A DNA stretch of 64,000 nt from Liolophura sinensis (taxonomy: Eukaryota; Mollusca; Polyplacophora; Chitonida; Chitonidae): the NCBI RefSeq assembly GCF_032854445.1, contig NC_088295.1, positions 57,271,249-57,335,248 on the forward strand. The letters run 5' to 3'. The notes beneath the pieces are model-generated. The model was given only the letters and a program-made list of their open reading frames with translations. It did not search any database and was not told where the DNA came from. The position numbers were made by a program, and so were the translations under genes. The first letter of the stretch is position 1, and each line of letters begins with the position of its first letter. Below are positions 44,633-54,215 of the stretch, in pieces.

Positions 44633-45034
44633 GCTTCAATCTCTTGGACTCGGTTGCGACTGTACATAAGTTTGGTTTACCTGTACAAGTCAGAGTTATG
44701 GTCCATTTATCATAGGTCATGCTTGCTTTAGTTAAATATCTCGAGTATACTGCACTAAACGGTAATCAAATGAGTAGGTTAAATAAATTCTGTATAAGGT
44801 TTATCATTTGTGATTTCAGGTTATATAGTAACCGGTGCATATAGCCCTAGAAGTAATGTCAGTATATAAGAGATTATAAGAAGTTATGTCAGAGATGAGC
44901 TATATGATATAGGCCTGTACAAAATAATGCCATTTCTCAGAAATAGGCTTGGATCCTAAAATTCCAACAGGATGTTCATTTTTGCCGGTGAAGATAAAGA
45001 GAATTTTGCCTTGATTGGAAATACCGAATTAGAT

Positions 45035-45152
45035 TTATTCATTTATTTGATTGGTGTTTTACGCCGTCCTCAAGATTATTTCACCAATAAGACGGCGGAC
45101 AGCATTATGGTGGGAGCAAACCGGACAGAGCACGGGGGAAACCCATAACTGA
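45035..45152 (-). repeat. SINE-A, 5'-truncated
   Basis: 'tattcatttatttgattggt' tail and the core to 'cacgggggaaacccataact'. The head is absent. Confidence 0.9.
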
Positions 45153-45272
45153 GCGAGAAATTTTGTTTTCGTGTTTAAGCCAATCGACGACTACATAGCT
45201 GGGTCATTCCACTGATCCATTCGGAGCGTTTAAAAGTTCGCCAGATTTTGAAGTGTCGACGAAAAAAGCATC

Positions 45273-45596
45273 ATGCAACAATTTTTCAGCAGTAACGAAT
45301 GGGAAAATAAAATTACTTCCGCCTCCGTCGTATTAGAGAAGCTTAATACTGACATTTGTTTTTCTTTTCATATCCATGTTTTAATTGTTTCTGTCTTTTA
45401 TTTTTATACCAATATATCGGACGTTTATGATGTTTTACGTAACCTGCTATCTTTATCAAACGGCGTGGCCTATGTATATACAGCTTTAATATTTAATGTA
45501 CATCAACAACTTGATAAGACAAATTTGTATAGAAACACCTTTGGAACGAGTTCGTACAATGATGCTTATATATTTTTGTTCAATTTTTTTTTTTGA
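45273..45596 (+). CDS. 107-codon ORF (unverified)
   Basis: Starts MQQFFSSNEWENKITSASVV. It contains two hydrophobic stretches (about residues 29-47 and 62-78) that could be membrane-spanning, and ends in a run of F from a T-tract. About 150 bp upstream are GC-richer with CpGs. It could be a receptor-like fragment or chance; no family is recognised. The T-tract end and the lack of splice or UTR evidence argue for caution. Confidence 0.18.
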   Translation: MQQFFSSNEWENKITSASVVLEKLNTDICFSFHIHVLIVSVFYFYTNISDVYDVLRNLLSLSNGVAYVYTALIFNVHQQLDKTNLYRNTFGTSSYNDAYIFLFNFFF

Positions 45597-45995
45597 TATG
45601 TTTGTTTTAATTAAATGTGAGCTGACAAGCTTGGTAATATATCTCACGTAATATCTTCCTAAAGGGGTCATAAATTTACAGACGAAATTTGAACTGTCAT
45701 ATTATACAGTTTGTCGCCGGATTTGTATCATATTGATCATATTGGGCAGACGTCCAAGGTCTTTGCTGGAGGTGATTCCTGTCAGACTGACAGACCCTTA
45801 GATTCTTTCAGTTAAAAAGAGTTTATATAAATTTCACAGTCCATGAAGGACTGCGTATATACAAGATGACCCTTTTAAACCGGTTTTTTGGCTGAATGTC
45901 TTAGAATAAAATCTGTTAACAAGACGTCGATTTCACAGCTCAGGTGACCATCTGTGCCAACTATCATATTGTCCTCGTTGCTCTGCATAAATCAA

Positions 45996-46197
45996 GGCCA
46001 GTATTCATCAAACTACTTAAGGCGTAAGTCATAAATTGCAAGTCCTTAAAAGCCAAACCAAGAACATGAAAGAGCTAAAATTGCCGTCAGAAAATTGATC
46101 AGCAGTAAAGAGCCAGTGTATAAATTTTAGCGGGAAGTATTTAGTTGTAACTGTGCTTGAATTTTTGGTCTTAAGACGTTTTATAAATGCAGCCCCA
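45996..46197. mobile_element. Hairpin MITE variant
   Basis: The left 'ggccagtattcatcaaacta' and the complement of the right 'ggggctgcatttataaaacg' form inverted repeats continuing into 'cttaag'-type sequence. No ORF. Confidence 0.65.
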
Positions 46198-46232
46198 TAA
46201 TTCTGCTGGGGGGCTAAGCATCTCCGAGACCG

Positions 46233-46455
46233 AGGCCCGAGATCACGAAGCAGTCCTGGACTTAATTCAAAAGTTCAACCATTACGTTTGATATGTTCCT
46301 TTCCGTTACATTAGCTGATATTTGCGGTACAATAACTTAGCCAGAACTTATGTTGCCAGGCAATATTTTGACCTTGTTCCTTAAGAAATAACAATTTTAT
46401 ATAGGGGTTTGAATTTTTGACTTAAGTCTAAAATCTGTTCGTGATACCTGGGCCT
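46233..46455. mobile_element. Hairpin MITE, family M
   Basis: The left 'aggcccgagatcacgaag' and the complement of the right 'aggcccaggtatcacgaa' are inverted repeats, continuing as 'gacttaa.tcaaaa.ttcaa'. The internal block 46360-46378 is the exact reverse complement of 16539-16557. It lies only 36 bp from the MITE at 45996-46197. Confidence 0.78.
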
Positions 46456-46528
46456 GGTCTCTTTGCATTGTTTTAATATTAATGTATGTTAAATCTGATG
46501 ACAACACAGCATTTTGATTCATTCCTGA

Positions 46529-46750
46529 TCAGTGACGTCTAATAAATTGCAAATGCTGTGAAGTCTTTCTTATCTTCTTAGATAATTCCAGACCAATGAT
46601 TGCATGGCCGATTTTCAAAATTTCCAGCAACGTTGATATTCCCATATATTCAAGAAACCGGGAATCCTGGAGTTTCCGATGTAAACCATCGACCCTTGGC
46701 ACGTTACTGAAGACCTTTCGCACGCGTGACGTACAGATATATGTATGCAT
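46529..46750 (-). CDS. Candidate ORF, minus strand (unverified)
   Basis: Seventy-three codons to TGA. From about residue 9 the peptide reads RVRKVFSNVPRVDGLHRKLQ and then a leucine-rich, helical-looking segment (residues 37-57), ending in a basic tail. The DNA is GC- and CpG-richer than its surroundings. A possible acceptor (gtctttcaacag) lies just upstream on this strand. No family is recognised. Better composition than most short ORFs here, but unsupported otherwise. Confidence 0.22.
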   Translation of the reverse strand: MHTYICTSRVRKVFSNVPRVDGLHRKLQDSRFLEYMGISTLLEILKIGHAIIGLELSKKIRKTSQHLQFIRRH

Positions 46751-46970
46751 ACCATACTGTTGAAAGACGAGTAGTTCCCAACAAACATTAATAAGTTTGC
46801 GCCAACAGCAGCATGATCATCGTCGACCGCTTATTGTCACTAAGATCCCGTGAACAGTGAGATATGAAGCCTCACGTGTATAGCTATCTGGGTTGTGTAC
46901 ATTTAACTTCTTTACTATTGAGCCTAGCCGCCTACTGTTGAGGTTAATGATGTTAACCGCTCACTGTACA

Positions 46971-48190
46971 TTGTCTACAATATAGCGGATGAGGGCCTGA
47001 TGCTGAAATTCTGCCCACTGAATAGGCCTAGATTGTCTACAATGTAGCGGATGAGGGTGTATGATATTGAAATTCCACCCACTGTATAGAATGTCAGCAA
47101 TATAGCGGATGAGGGCATTTGATATTGAAATTCCACCCACTGTATAGAATGTCAGCAATATAGCGGATGAGGGCATTTGATATTGAAATTCCACCCACTG
47201 TATAGAATGTCAGCAATATAGCGGACGAGGGCATTTGATATTGAAATTCCACCCACTGTATAGAATGTCAGCAATATAGCGGATGAGGGTGTATGATATT
47301 GAAATTCCACCCACTGTATAGAATGTCAGCAATATAGCGGATGAGGGCATTTGATATTGAAATTCCGCCCACTGTATAGAATGTCAGCAATATAGCGGAT
47401 GAGGGCATTTGATATTGAAATTCCACCCACTGTATAGAATGTCAGCAATATAGCGGATGAGGGCATTTGATATTGAAATTCCACCCACTGTATAGAATGT
47501 CAGCAATATAGCGGATGAGGGTATATGATATTGAAATTCCACCCACTGTATAGAATGTCAGCAATATAGCGGATGAGGGTATTTGATATTGAAATTCCAC
47601 CCACTGTATAGAATGTCAGCAATATAGCGGATGAGGGTAAATGATATTGAAATTCCACCCACTGTATAGAATGTCAGCAATATAGCGGATGAGGGTATTT
47701 GATATTGAAATTCCACCCACTGTATAGAATGTCAGCAATATAGCGGATGAGGGTAAATGATATTGAAATTCCACCCACTGTATAGAATGTCAGCAATATA
47801 GCGGATGAGGGTATATGATATTGAAATTCCACCCACTGTATAGAATGTCAGCAATATAGCGGATGAGGGTATTTGATATTGAAATTCCACCCACTGTATA
47901 GAATGTCAGCAATATAGCGGATGAGGGTATATGATATTGAAATTCCACCCACTGTATAGAATGTCAGCAATATAGCGGATGAGGGTATATGATATTGAAA
48001 TTCCACCCACTGTATAGAATGTCAGCAATATAGCGGATGAGGGTATTTGATATTGAAATTCTACCCACTGTATAGAATGTCAGCAATATAGCGGATGAGG
48101 GTATATGATATTGAAATTCCACCCACTGTATAGAATGTCAGCAATATAGCGGATGAGGGTATTTGATATTGAAATTCTACCCACTGTAGA
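46971..48190 (+). repeat. 58-bp satellite, 21 units
   Basis: The unit is 'aatgtcagcaatatagcgga' plus 'tgagggtatttgatattgaa' plus 'attccacccactgtatag'. Most units differ only in the short segment after 'gaggg' (catttga, tgtatga, tatatga, taaatga, tatttga). Their order is non-random: one tgtatga followed by three catttga occurs twice in succession, then tatatga/tatttga/taaatga mixtures. The first unit is the most diverged, as expected at an array edge. Confidence 0.97.
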
Positions 48191-48279
48191 CTGTGTATAT
48201 AAGCAGATAAGAGACCAATATCATCAAGGAAGACCTGTGTTTCATAGGGGTTTCTCTTCCTCTTTACCTCGCTTACATC

Positions 48280-48380
48280 CTGTCTGAAGCTTCCTCCTGG
48301 CAAACGAGGCACTCAGGTCCAGTTCCCAGTCGGGTCACTTGTGTAAGCCAAGACTTTCAAAGACATAATCTTGTAACCAA
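48280..48380 (+). repeat. Possible SINE-B fragment
   Basis: 'caggtccagttcccagtcgg' and 'gtcacttgtgtaagccaaga' plus 'ctttcaaagacataatcttg' resemble the head region of SINE-B (B-box part and 'aagaccttaaaagagggagt'). Confidence 0.4.
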
Positions 48381-48650
48381 AGTGGCTTTAAATGATCATT
48401 TTTCTTTGTGTGTTCTGGAAGGCAGTCAGTATTTTTTCTGGCGCCACACTAGTTTCAAAACGTTATCTTATTTAACTGATTGACAACTCTGATTAATTGT
48501 GTACACTCCAATGTTTTATGGCACGCTTTGTGAAGGCCTCATTAATGGAGAGCACTTCTTCAAACTTCGAGGATTTCGTGACAACTGTTACGGATGTTGA
48601 CGCATAGAGTTAACCACTGTAGCTTGGTCATGTTGTTATCTTTTTTTCAG

Positions 48651-48798
48651 CTGTGAAATGCGTGTGGCGATGAAGTGTTCTAATTTTGGAGGGACACCTA
48701 CTTTGTGTTCTTACCCAGAGGCTACAAGTGGTGTTTTCATCCGTCAGCCATGCGTTCACTTTGCTCTACTTAACCAAAGATCGGTTTGCTCTACTTAA
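48651..48798 (+). CDS. Candidate Cys-rich terminal exon (unverified)
   Basis: A near-ideal acceptor ('gttatctttttttcag') precedes 48 codons open only in frame 2, starting CEMRVAMKCSNFGGTPTLCS, with cysteines at residues 1, 9, 19, 34 and 46 and a TAA at 48796-48798. The composition suggests an extracellular Cys-rich segment. Its last dozen residues overlap the start of a 120-bp tandem repeat, so the end of the frame may not be genuine. No family is recognised. Confidence 0.28.
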
Positions 48799-49225
48799 CC
48801 ATAGCTCAGATTCTGTACTCTAAAAATCCCCTGTACCACTTTGTCTCCTACAAATGTGATACAAATGTGATGAAGTCTGTTTGCTCTATTTAACCAGAAC
48901 TCAGATGATGTACTCTTAAATCCCCTGTATCACTTTGTCTTCCACAAATGTGATGCAAATTGCATGGGAGCCAAAATAGTCAAGTTTCGAAAGTTGATGA
49001 AGATCTGTTTGCTCTAAATTATGTCCAGAATTTAGATGAAAATCTTCTGTATCACTTTGTCCTGTACAAATATGATGCAGATTACATGAGAGCAAAAATA
49101 GTGAAGTTGCGAAAGATGATGAGATCTTTTTTCTCTAAATTATGTCAAGAATTTGGATGAAAATCTACTGTATCACTTTGTCCTGTACAAATATGATGCA
49201 AATTACATTGGAGCAATCTGAAATC
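48765..49225 (+). repeat. About 121-bp tandem repeat, 4 units
   Basis: 'ctgtatcactttgtc' or a close variant recurs at 48831, 48925, 49047 and 49168. The last two full units match closely over 'tacaaatatgatgca.attaca', 'gagcaaaaatagt.aagtt' and 'ctctaaattatgtc'. The 66-codon ORF at 48960 is built from these units. Confidence 0.88.
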
Positions 49226-49461
49226 TGTAAGTTGGCCCAAATGATGAGAAGTAAAGATGTGTTATCGTTGTTATTAAGCGGAAATACATGAAATGTACGG
49301 ATAACGTCTAGATCCAAAGCAAAGCTGATATATAGCCTTATATATTTTCCTTTTCTTGCGTCAGTTACAACAGATTACATGTTATGCTCATGCTAATTGA
49401 TTTCAAACGAAACAAACCATAAACAATAATTGCGTTCGGCGTGAGAATAATGTCTACTTAC

Positions 49462-49506
49462 ATATCCTTCCTGGAAGAATGGTTTAAACCTGCAGCTGTA
49501 GGGGAT
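49462..49506 (-). CDS. Candidate 45-nt internal exon, minus strand (unverified)
   Basis: On the minus strand 'gcttacag' is followed by exactly 15 codons, IPYSCRFKPFFQEGY, and then GTAAGTAG, a near-consensus donor. The exon is a multiple of three in length and phase 0 at both ends. The peptide is aromatic-rich and protein-like. An alternative acceptor within it (ctgcag) would leave 28 nt. The upstream pyrimidine tract is weak. No family is recognised. Confidence 0.28.
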
Positions 49507-49755
49507 CTGTAAGCATTCCTGTTTATTGCATCAACACATTGTGGTGTTTTTCTGAACAGTTGCAATCGAAGCTCGCCTAAACTATGTACTTGTATTCAAC
49601 CTTGAAATTATTCACGAACTACGAGTTTGAAATTGAATGTCATGTCTGGCAGGAGCACCATGGAAAACTATCTATACATGTTTCTCTCTTACCAGTTTTA
49701 TTTACTATCTAATGAATTATTTTTTACATATTCACTTGGAAACGCAACATTTTAT

Positions 49756-50022
49756 TAATTTATTTGATCGACCAATGTTTTACGCCCTACTCAAGAATAA
49801 TTCACTTATATGATAGCGGCCAGCATTAGGGTAAGATGAAACCGGACAGAACACAGGGGAAACCTATGACCATCCGCAGATTGCTACAAGACCTTCCCAC
49901 GGCCGGCCGGTGAGGAAGCCAGCATGAGCTGGACTTAAACTCACAGCGACTGCACTGGGGGAGAGTCTCCTGGGTCTTGCACCGCGCTGGCACGCTAACC
50001 ACCTCGGCCACGGAGGCTCCCG
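49756..50022 (-). repeat. SINE-A, full length
   Basis: The complete minus-strand copy: tail, core, B-box region ('ctggacttaaactcacagcg') and head ('gcgctggcacgctaaccacc', 'ggccacggaggctccc'). No convincing target-site duplication was found. Confidence 0.95.
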
Positions 50023-50527
50023 GTGAGCGTTAATTTGTTTTGGAAATGGTTCTTGAGGTTAACCGCCTTATTTTGGAGCGCTCCTTTCTGGTCTACGAGT
50101 GGTATTCGTCCGAATGTCGAACTTGACGCTAAGATATATAGCGCCCTCTGCTAAACTTCTAACAGTCTAATTCGAGCGCATGTTATTTTATTGCTTCGGG
50201 GAATTTAATTGAAATGCAAATGCATGAACCTGTTTTTTTAATCATGGATGATGGTAATATGTGTTTCATAGATAGAATACATGTATTTGCGTGTGCTGTA
50301 GAATGTATATACCATTTGTGTTTGCGTGTGCTGTAGAATGTATATACCATGTGTATTTTGAAATTGCCTGTTATATGCGTGCTAGAAATGTTCAACATCT
50401 TTTGTTCCATTAAAGCATACCCTTTTATATTCGTAGGAGTAATTTTCCGCTCCTCTGTTTCTATTAAATTAATTATAATCGCACGAAATAAAAATTTAAA
50501 TTTTGAAATAGAAAGGAATTTTAAAGT
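50023..50527. other. No convincing gene
   Basis: Overlapping ORFs on both strands. A short direct duplication ('tttgcgtgtgctgtagaatg' with 'tatataccat') lies at 50285-50350. Confidence 0.5.
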
Positions 50528-50536
50528 GTGACAACA

Positions 50537-50696
50537 GGTGGAGGACAGGTGGTCTTCAACAAACCGTGCAAACATCCCCGCGAATGTCGCCAAAGGCTTA
50601 TTGTCACCCAGAGGGAGCGCGGTATCCCTCTCCTGCCATGCAGTGACCACCAGGTCGTGCCCATGCACATTAGTGCTAATGTGTTGTTTGTCAGGT
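50537..50696. repeat. Unclassified 160-bp repeat, copy 1
   Basis: About 95% identical to 53230-53399 apart from a 10-bp indel. GTGACAACA occurs at 50528-50536 and 50695-50703 and may be a 9-bp target-site duplication. On the minus strand both copies keep one frame open that contains LPLGDNKPLATF and ARFVEDHLSST. Origin unknown: it could be part of a mobile element or a duplicated exon. The long minus ORF (50183-50731) is built around it. Confidence 0.8.
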
Positions 50697-50787
50697 GACA
50701 ACATGGATGATGCCCTGATTTTAGACCACACTGACAGGTTACAAGTGGCTCCGATTTATACTGACGGTCTTTATCTTAATTCCAGCT

Positions 50788-51064
50788 TCGAAGTCGGGAG
50801 ACCTGGCATCAAACCTGGTTCGGATTAAACCAAAGAACTTTAAAATGGCACTTGTTACTGCCTTACTTGGCGTTCAGCACTGAGATGTTAGAGACAGGGC
50901 TTGTTGGCTTGGTGTCAGTATAATAGGACTGGGTGAGGTGTCTTCTTAGCACTTTGGCGGCATGGGCTTGCCCTGCCACAGGAAGACACCATATATGTAC
51001 ACACACCTAATGACTCTTCGTATGACTGAAAAATTGTTAAGCAGGACGTAAAACCTCAAGCATA
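50788..51064 (+). repeat. SINE-C copy
   Basis: 'aaaatggcacttgttactgc', 'ttggcgttcagcactgagat', 'ggtgtcagtataataggact', 'ctgccacaggaagacacc' and 'atgactgaaaaattgttaag' in family order. It abuts the foldback-type element that starts at 51079. Confidence 0.9.
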
Positions 51065-51078
51065 AATATGTGCATGCT

Positions 51079-52735
51079 TAATTTCAAACCACTAGTCACT
51101 TAACACCTGATAGTATTTCATATAGAATATCATTGTCATATTTGTAAAGTGAAAGTAACTTGTAAATTATAGGAGATTGCAGTTCTTTACAAAAAGGCAG
51201 TATATAGCAAACATTGATGGCAATGTACAGACAGCACCATTTTAAAGGAGAAATATATAGCAAAACACTGATGGCCTTGTACAAAACGGCGTCATCTTAT
51301 AAGAGAAGTTTACAGTAAATCACTGATGGTGATGTACAAATAGACATCATCCTATAACAGAAGTTTATAGTAAATCACTGATAGTGATGTACAAAACGAC
51401 ACAATCCTATAAGAGAAGTATATAGCACAGCACTGATGGCGATGTACAAAACGACCTCATCTTATATGAGAAGTTTACAGCAAATCACTGATGGTGATGG
51501 ACAAAAAGACATCATCCTATAACAGAAGTTTATAGTAAATCACTGATAGTAATGTACAAAACAACACCAACACCAATCGTATAAAAGAATTATATAGCAA
51601 AGCACGTGTTGTGCTATACAATGCGGTGGTATCTTACAAAAGGGACAGTCAGTGACGTATCATTTACAATGATATACAAAACGGCAAATGCGTACAAAAA
51701 TTAGTACGTATATGATAAGCAGTTACCGGTGGTGCTATACAAAGCGGGATTTTAACTTCACGCCAATCTTTATTACCAATGTTTCATGAAACCGACCTCC
51801 AGAACATAAACTCAGGGAAATATTTGAAAAATTGACTGTTACAGGTTACAAAAACTGTAAAAATAAAAAATAAAAAGTAGATCAGCTTATGTTAAAGACC
51901 GCCTTTAAGGATAATATGAGCGACAAGGACCTATATATGAGAACCCTATCTTAAAGCTGGTGAGATATATAGAGCACATATCGGCATTATATACATTCAT
52001 ATTTTGCCTGTGATAAATATGTATAGCATAGATATAACTGAACTCTCATATATTTAGGCTAGAATGTTCCCAACACCTGATAACAACTGAATCCATCCCA
52101 CTCGGTCACTATGTGCTCCTATAGATACCAGATTTATACCCTATTATTTCTTGGACGACAACGACAATGATTTATCGGCAATGGCTAACGATTTGTTACT
52201 GAATGTCTCTTTTATATAACATACATAAAATCCCGCTTTGTATAGCACCACCGGTAACTGCTTATCATATACGTACTAATTTTTGTACGCATTTGCCGTT
52301 TTGTATATCATTGTAAATGATACGTCACTGACTGTCCCTTTTGTAAGATACCACCGCATTGTATAGCACAACACGTGCTTTGCTATATAATTCTTTTATA
52401 CGATTGGTGTTGGTGTTGTTTTGTACATTACTATCAGTGATTTACTATAAACTTCTGTTATAGGATGATGTCTTTTTGTCCATCACCATCAGTGATTTGC
52501 TGTAAACTTCTCATATAAGATGACGTCGTTTTGTACATCGCCATCAGTGTTTTGCTATATATTTCTCCTTTAAGATGGTGCTGTCTGTACATTGCCATCA
52601 ATGTTTGCTATATACTGCCTTTTTGTAAAGAACTGCAATCTCCTATAATTTACAAGTTACTTTCACTTTACAAATATAACAATGATATTCTATATGAAAT
52701 ACTGTCAGGTGTTAAGTGACTAGTGGTTTGAAATT
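51079..52735. mobile_element. Foldback-type element with long inverted arms
   Basis: The left arm 51079-51753 and right arm 52227-52735 are inverted copies. The outer ends TAATTTCAAACCACTAG and CTAGTGGTTTGAAATTA match exactly, as do the inner ends around GCGGGATTTT. The loop (51754-52226) is unique, 473 bp, with no ORF. The arms carry tandem units of about 55 bp. The left arm is 675 bp and the right 509 bp; the 166-bp difference equals three units. Long terminal inverted repeats with internal tandem repeats are the hallmark of Foldback-type transposons. No flanking duplication is obvious. Confidence 0.85.
51237..51600 (+). repeat. 55-bp tandem units in the left arm
   Basis: Six or seven units of the form 'agtttatagtaaatcactga' plus 'tagtgatgtacaaaacgac' plus 'atcatcctataagaga'. 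Units follow an approximate three-unit cycle (atatagcaa.., tttacag.., tttatag..). The right arm has only the equivalent of three to four units. Confidence 0.85.
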
Positions 52736-52882
52736 AGTGGCCATGAAGGGTTAGTGGCCATGGGGGGTGAGTGATCATGAGGGGTTATTGGTTACGGGTG
52801 GTTAGTGGCTTTGAGGGGTTAGTGGTCATTAGCGGCTAGTGCCCATGCGGTGTTAGTGGTCATGAGGTGATGTGGAGTAGTG
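52735..52882 (+). repeat. Degenerate short tandem repeat
   Basis: Irregular units of 'gttagtggccatgaggg' and variants, about 17-20 bp, directly beyond the right arm of the foldback-type element. Confidence 0.75.
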
Positions 52883-52906
52883 CTTTTGAAGTAGTACCTC
52901 GTGAGC

Positions 52907-52962
52907 GGTAACGTTCTTGAATACGACGGAAAACAACAATCAAATAAATAAATAAATAAATA
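52907..52962 (+). repeat. SINE-A tail fragment
   Basis: 'cgttcttgaatacgacggaa' and 'aacaatcaaataaataaata' with an extended AAAT tail. Confidence 0.85.
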
Positions 52963-53081
52963 GTCTTTCAATGGTGGTCGTAAACTGGTGATTATAAGAT
53001 CGCGATTTTGGTCTAGTTTGTCACGCGTTATGATGCTATAGGTAAGGTTTGGTGGTTACTGGACATAACACAGTGGTTACA

Positions 53082-53190
53082 TGTATTTATTTATTTATTT
53101 GATTGTTGTTTAACTCCACCCATGCTTAAGACTTTTTCATCTATACGATGGTGGTCATTATTATACATGGGTGTAGGGAACCAGGGTGCT
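53082..53190 (-). repeat. SINE-A relic
   Basis: The tail 'atttatttatttatttgatt' and a diverged core ('actttttcatctatacgatg', 'gtggtcattattatacatgg'). It lies just upstream of the second copy of the 160-bp repeat. Confidence 0.75.
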
Positions 53191-53229
53191 CATTATAAAC
53201 CACTGGCGAGTTATACTACGTACAATATT

Positions 53230-53399
53230 GGTGGAGGACAGGTGGTCTTCAACAAACCGTGCAAACATCCCCACGAATGTCGCCAAAGGCTTATTGTCAC
53301 CCAGAGGGAGCGCAGTATCCCCTTCCCTCCAAGACCTGCCATGCAGTGACCACCAGGTCGTGCCCATGCACATTAGTGCTAATGTGTTGCCTATCAGGT
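53230..53399. repeat. Unclassified 160-bp repeat, copy 2
   Basis: Same orientation as copy 1 (50537-50696) and 2.7 kb away. It differs by a few substitutions and extra bases at 53323-53332. No target-site duplication is seen, so it may be the source of, or a relative of, copy 1. Confidence 0.8.
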
Positions 53400-53585
53400 A
53401 TACACGTTATGGAAGTATAGTTTAGGGCGGGTAGTTAGTGAGTAGTGACCATGCTCAATGCAGTCCATTGTCTTGGTCATGAACTGTAGTAGCCAGGGCG
53501 TGATCATGGATTGGTCATAATCCACTGATCGCCACGCGTCATGTCGGTCATGGCCACGCCGTGATCATAATGTGACATTGCCTCA

Positions 53586-54215
53586 TGCGTCATGATTGTT
53601 ACATGTATTATCATTTCATGATACGCCCGCTTCGTCATGACGGCAGTGATAGTGCACTAATCGTCATGACTTTTACGATCATTTACCGGCCTCCGTATAT
53701 ATGGGTCTTGCGTCATGACGGCCATGATAGTGCACTAATCGTCATGACTTTTACGATCATTTACCGGCCTCCGTATATATGGGTCTTGCGTCATGACGGC
53801 AGTGATAGTGCACTAATCGTTTTGACTTCTACGATCATTTACCGGCCTCCGTATACATGGGTTTTGCGTCATGATGACCATGATGATATACTAATCGTCA
53901 TGACTGTTATGATCATTTACCGGTCACCGTAAATATCTGTGTTGCGTCATGACGGCCATGATAGTGCACTAATCGTCATTTTTACGATCATTTACCGGTC
54001 ACCGTATATTTGGGTGTTGCGTCATGACGGCAGTGATAGTGCACTAATCGTCATGCCTTTTACGACCATTTACCGATCACCGTATATATGGGTTTTGCGT
54101 CATGACAGCAAGGATAGTGCACTACTCGTTATATATATGGGTGTTGCGTCATGACGGCAGTGATAGTGCACTAATCGTCATGGCTTTACAATGATTTACC
54201 AGTCACCATGTATAT
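53586..54215 (+). repeat. 78-bp minisatellite, about 8 units
   Basis: The unit is 'gcgtcatgacggcagtgata' plus 'gtgcactaatcgtcatgact' plus 'tttacgatcatttaccggcc' plus 'tccgtatatatgggtctt'. The unit is a multiple of three and keeps a 26-residue period open (VLRHDGSDSALIVMTFTIIY), but indels at 53978 and 54120 break the frame. The unit holds short palindromes such as GTCATGAC. Confidence 0.95.

Noticed and set aside
48960-49160. 66-codon ORF with K/R-rich helix
   Set aside because: Built from two units of the 121-bp tandem repeat; similarity between its halves reflects the DNA repeat.
50183-50731. 182-codon minus-strand ORF
   Set aside because: Only the portion over the 160-bp repeat is shared with another locus. 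The remainder is low-quality AT-rich sequence. Kept as a repeat rather than a gene.
53586-54215. Repeat protein with 26-residue period
   Set aside because: The frame is broken by indels at about 53978 and 54120, and there is no start, signal or splice support.
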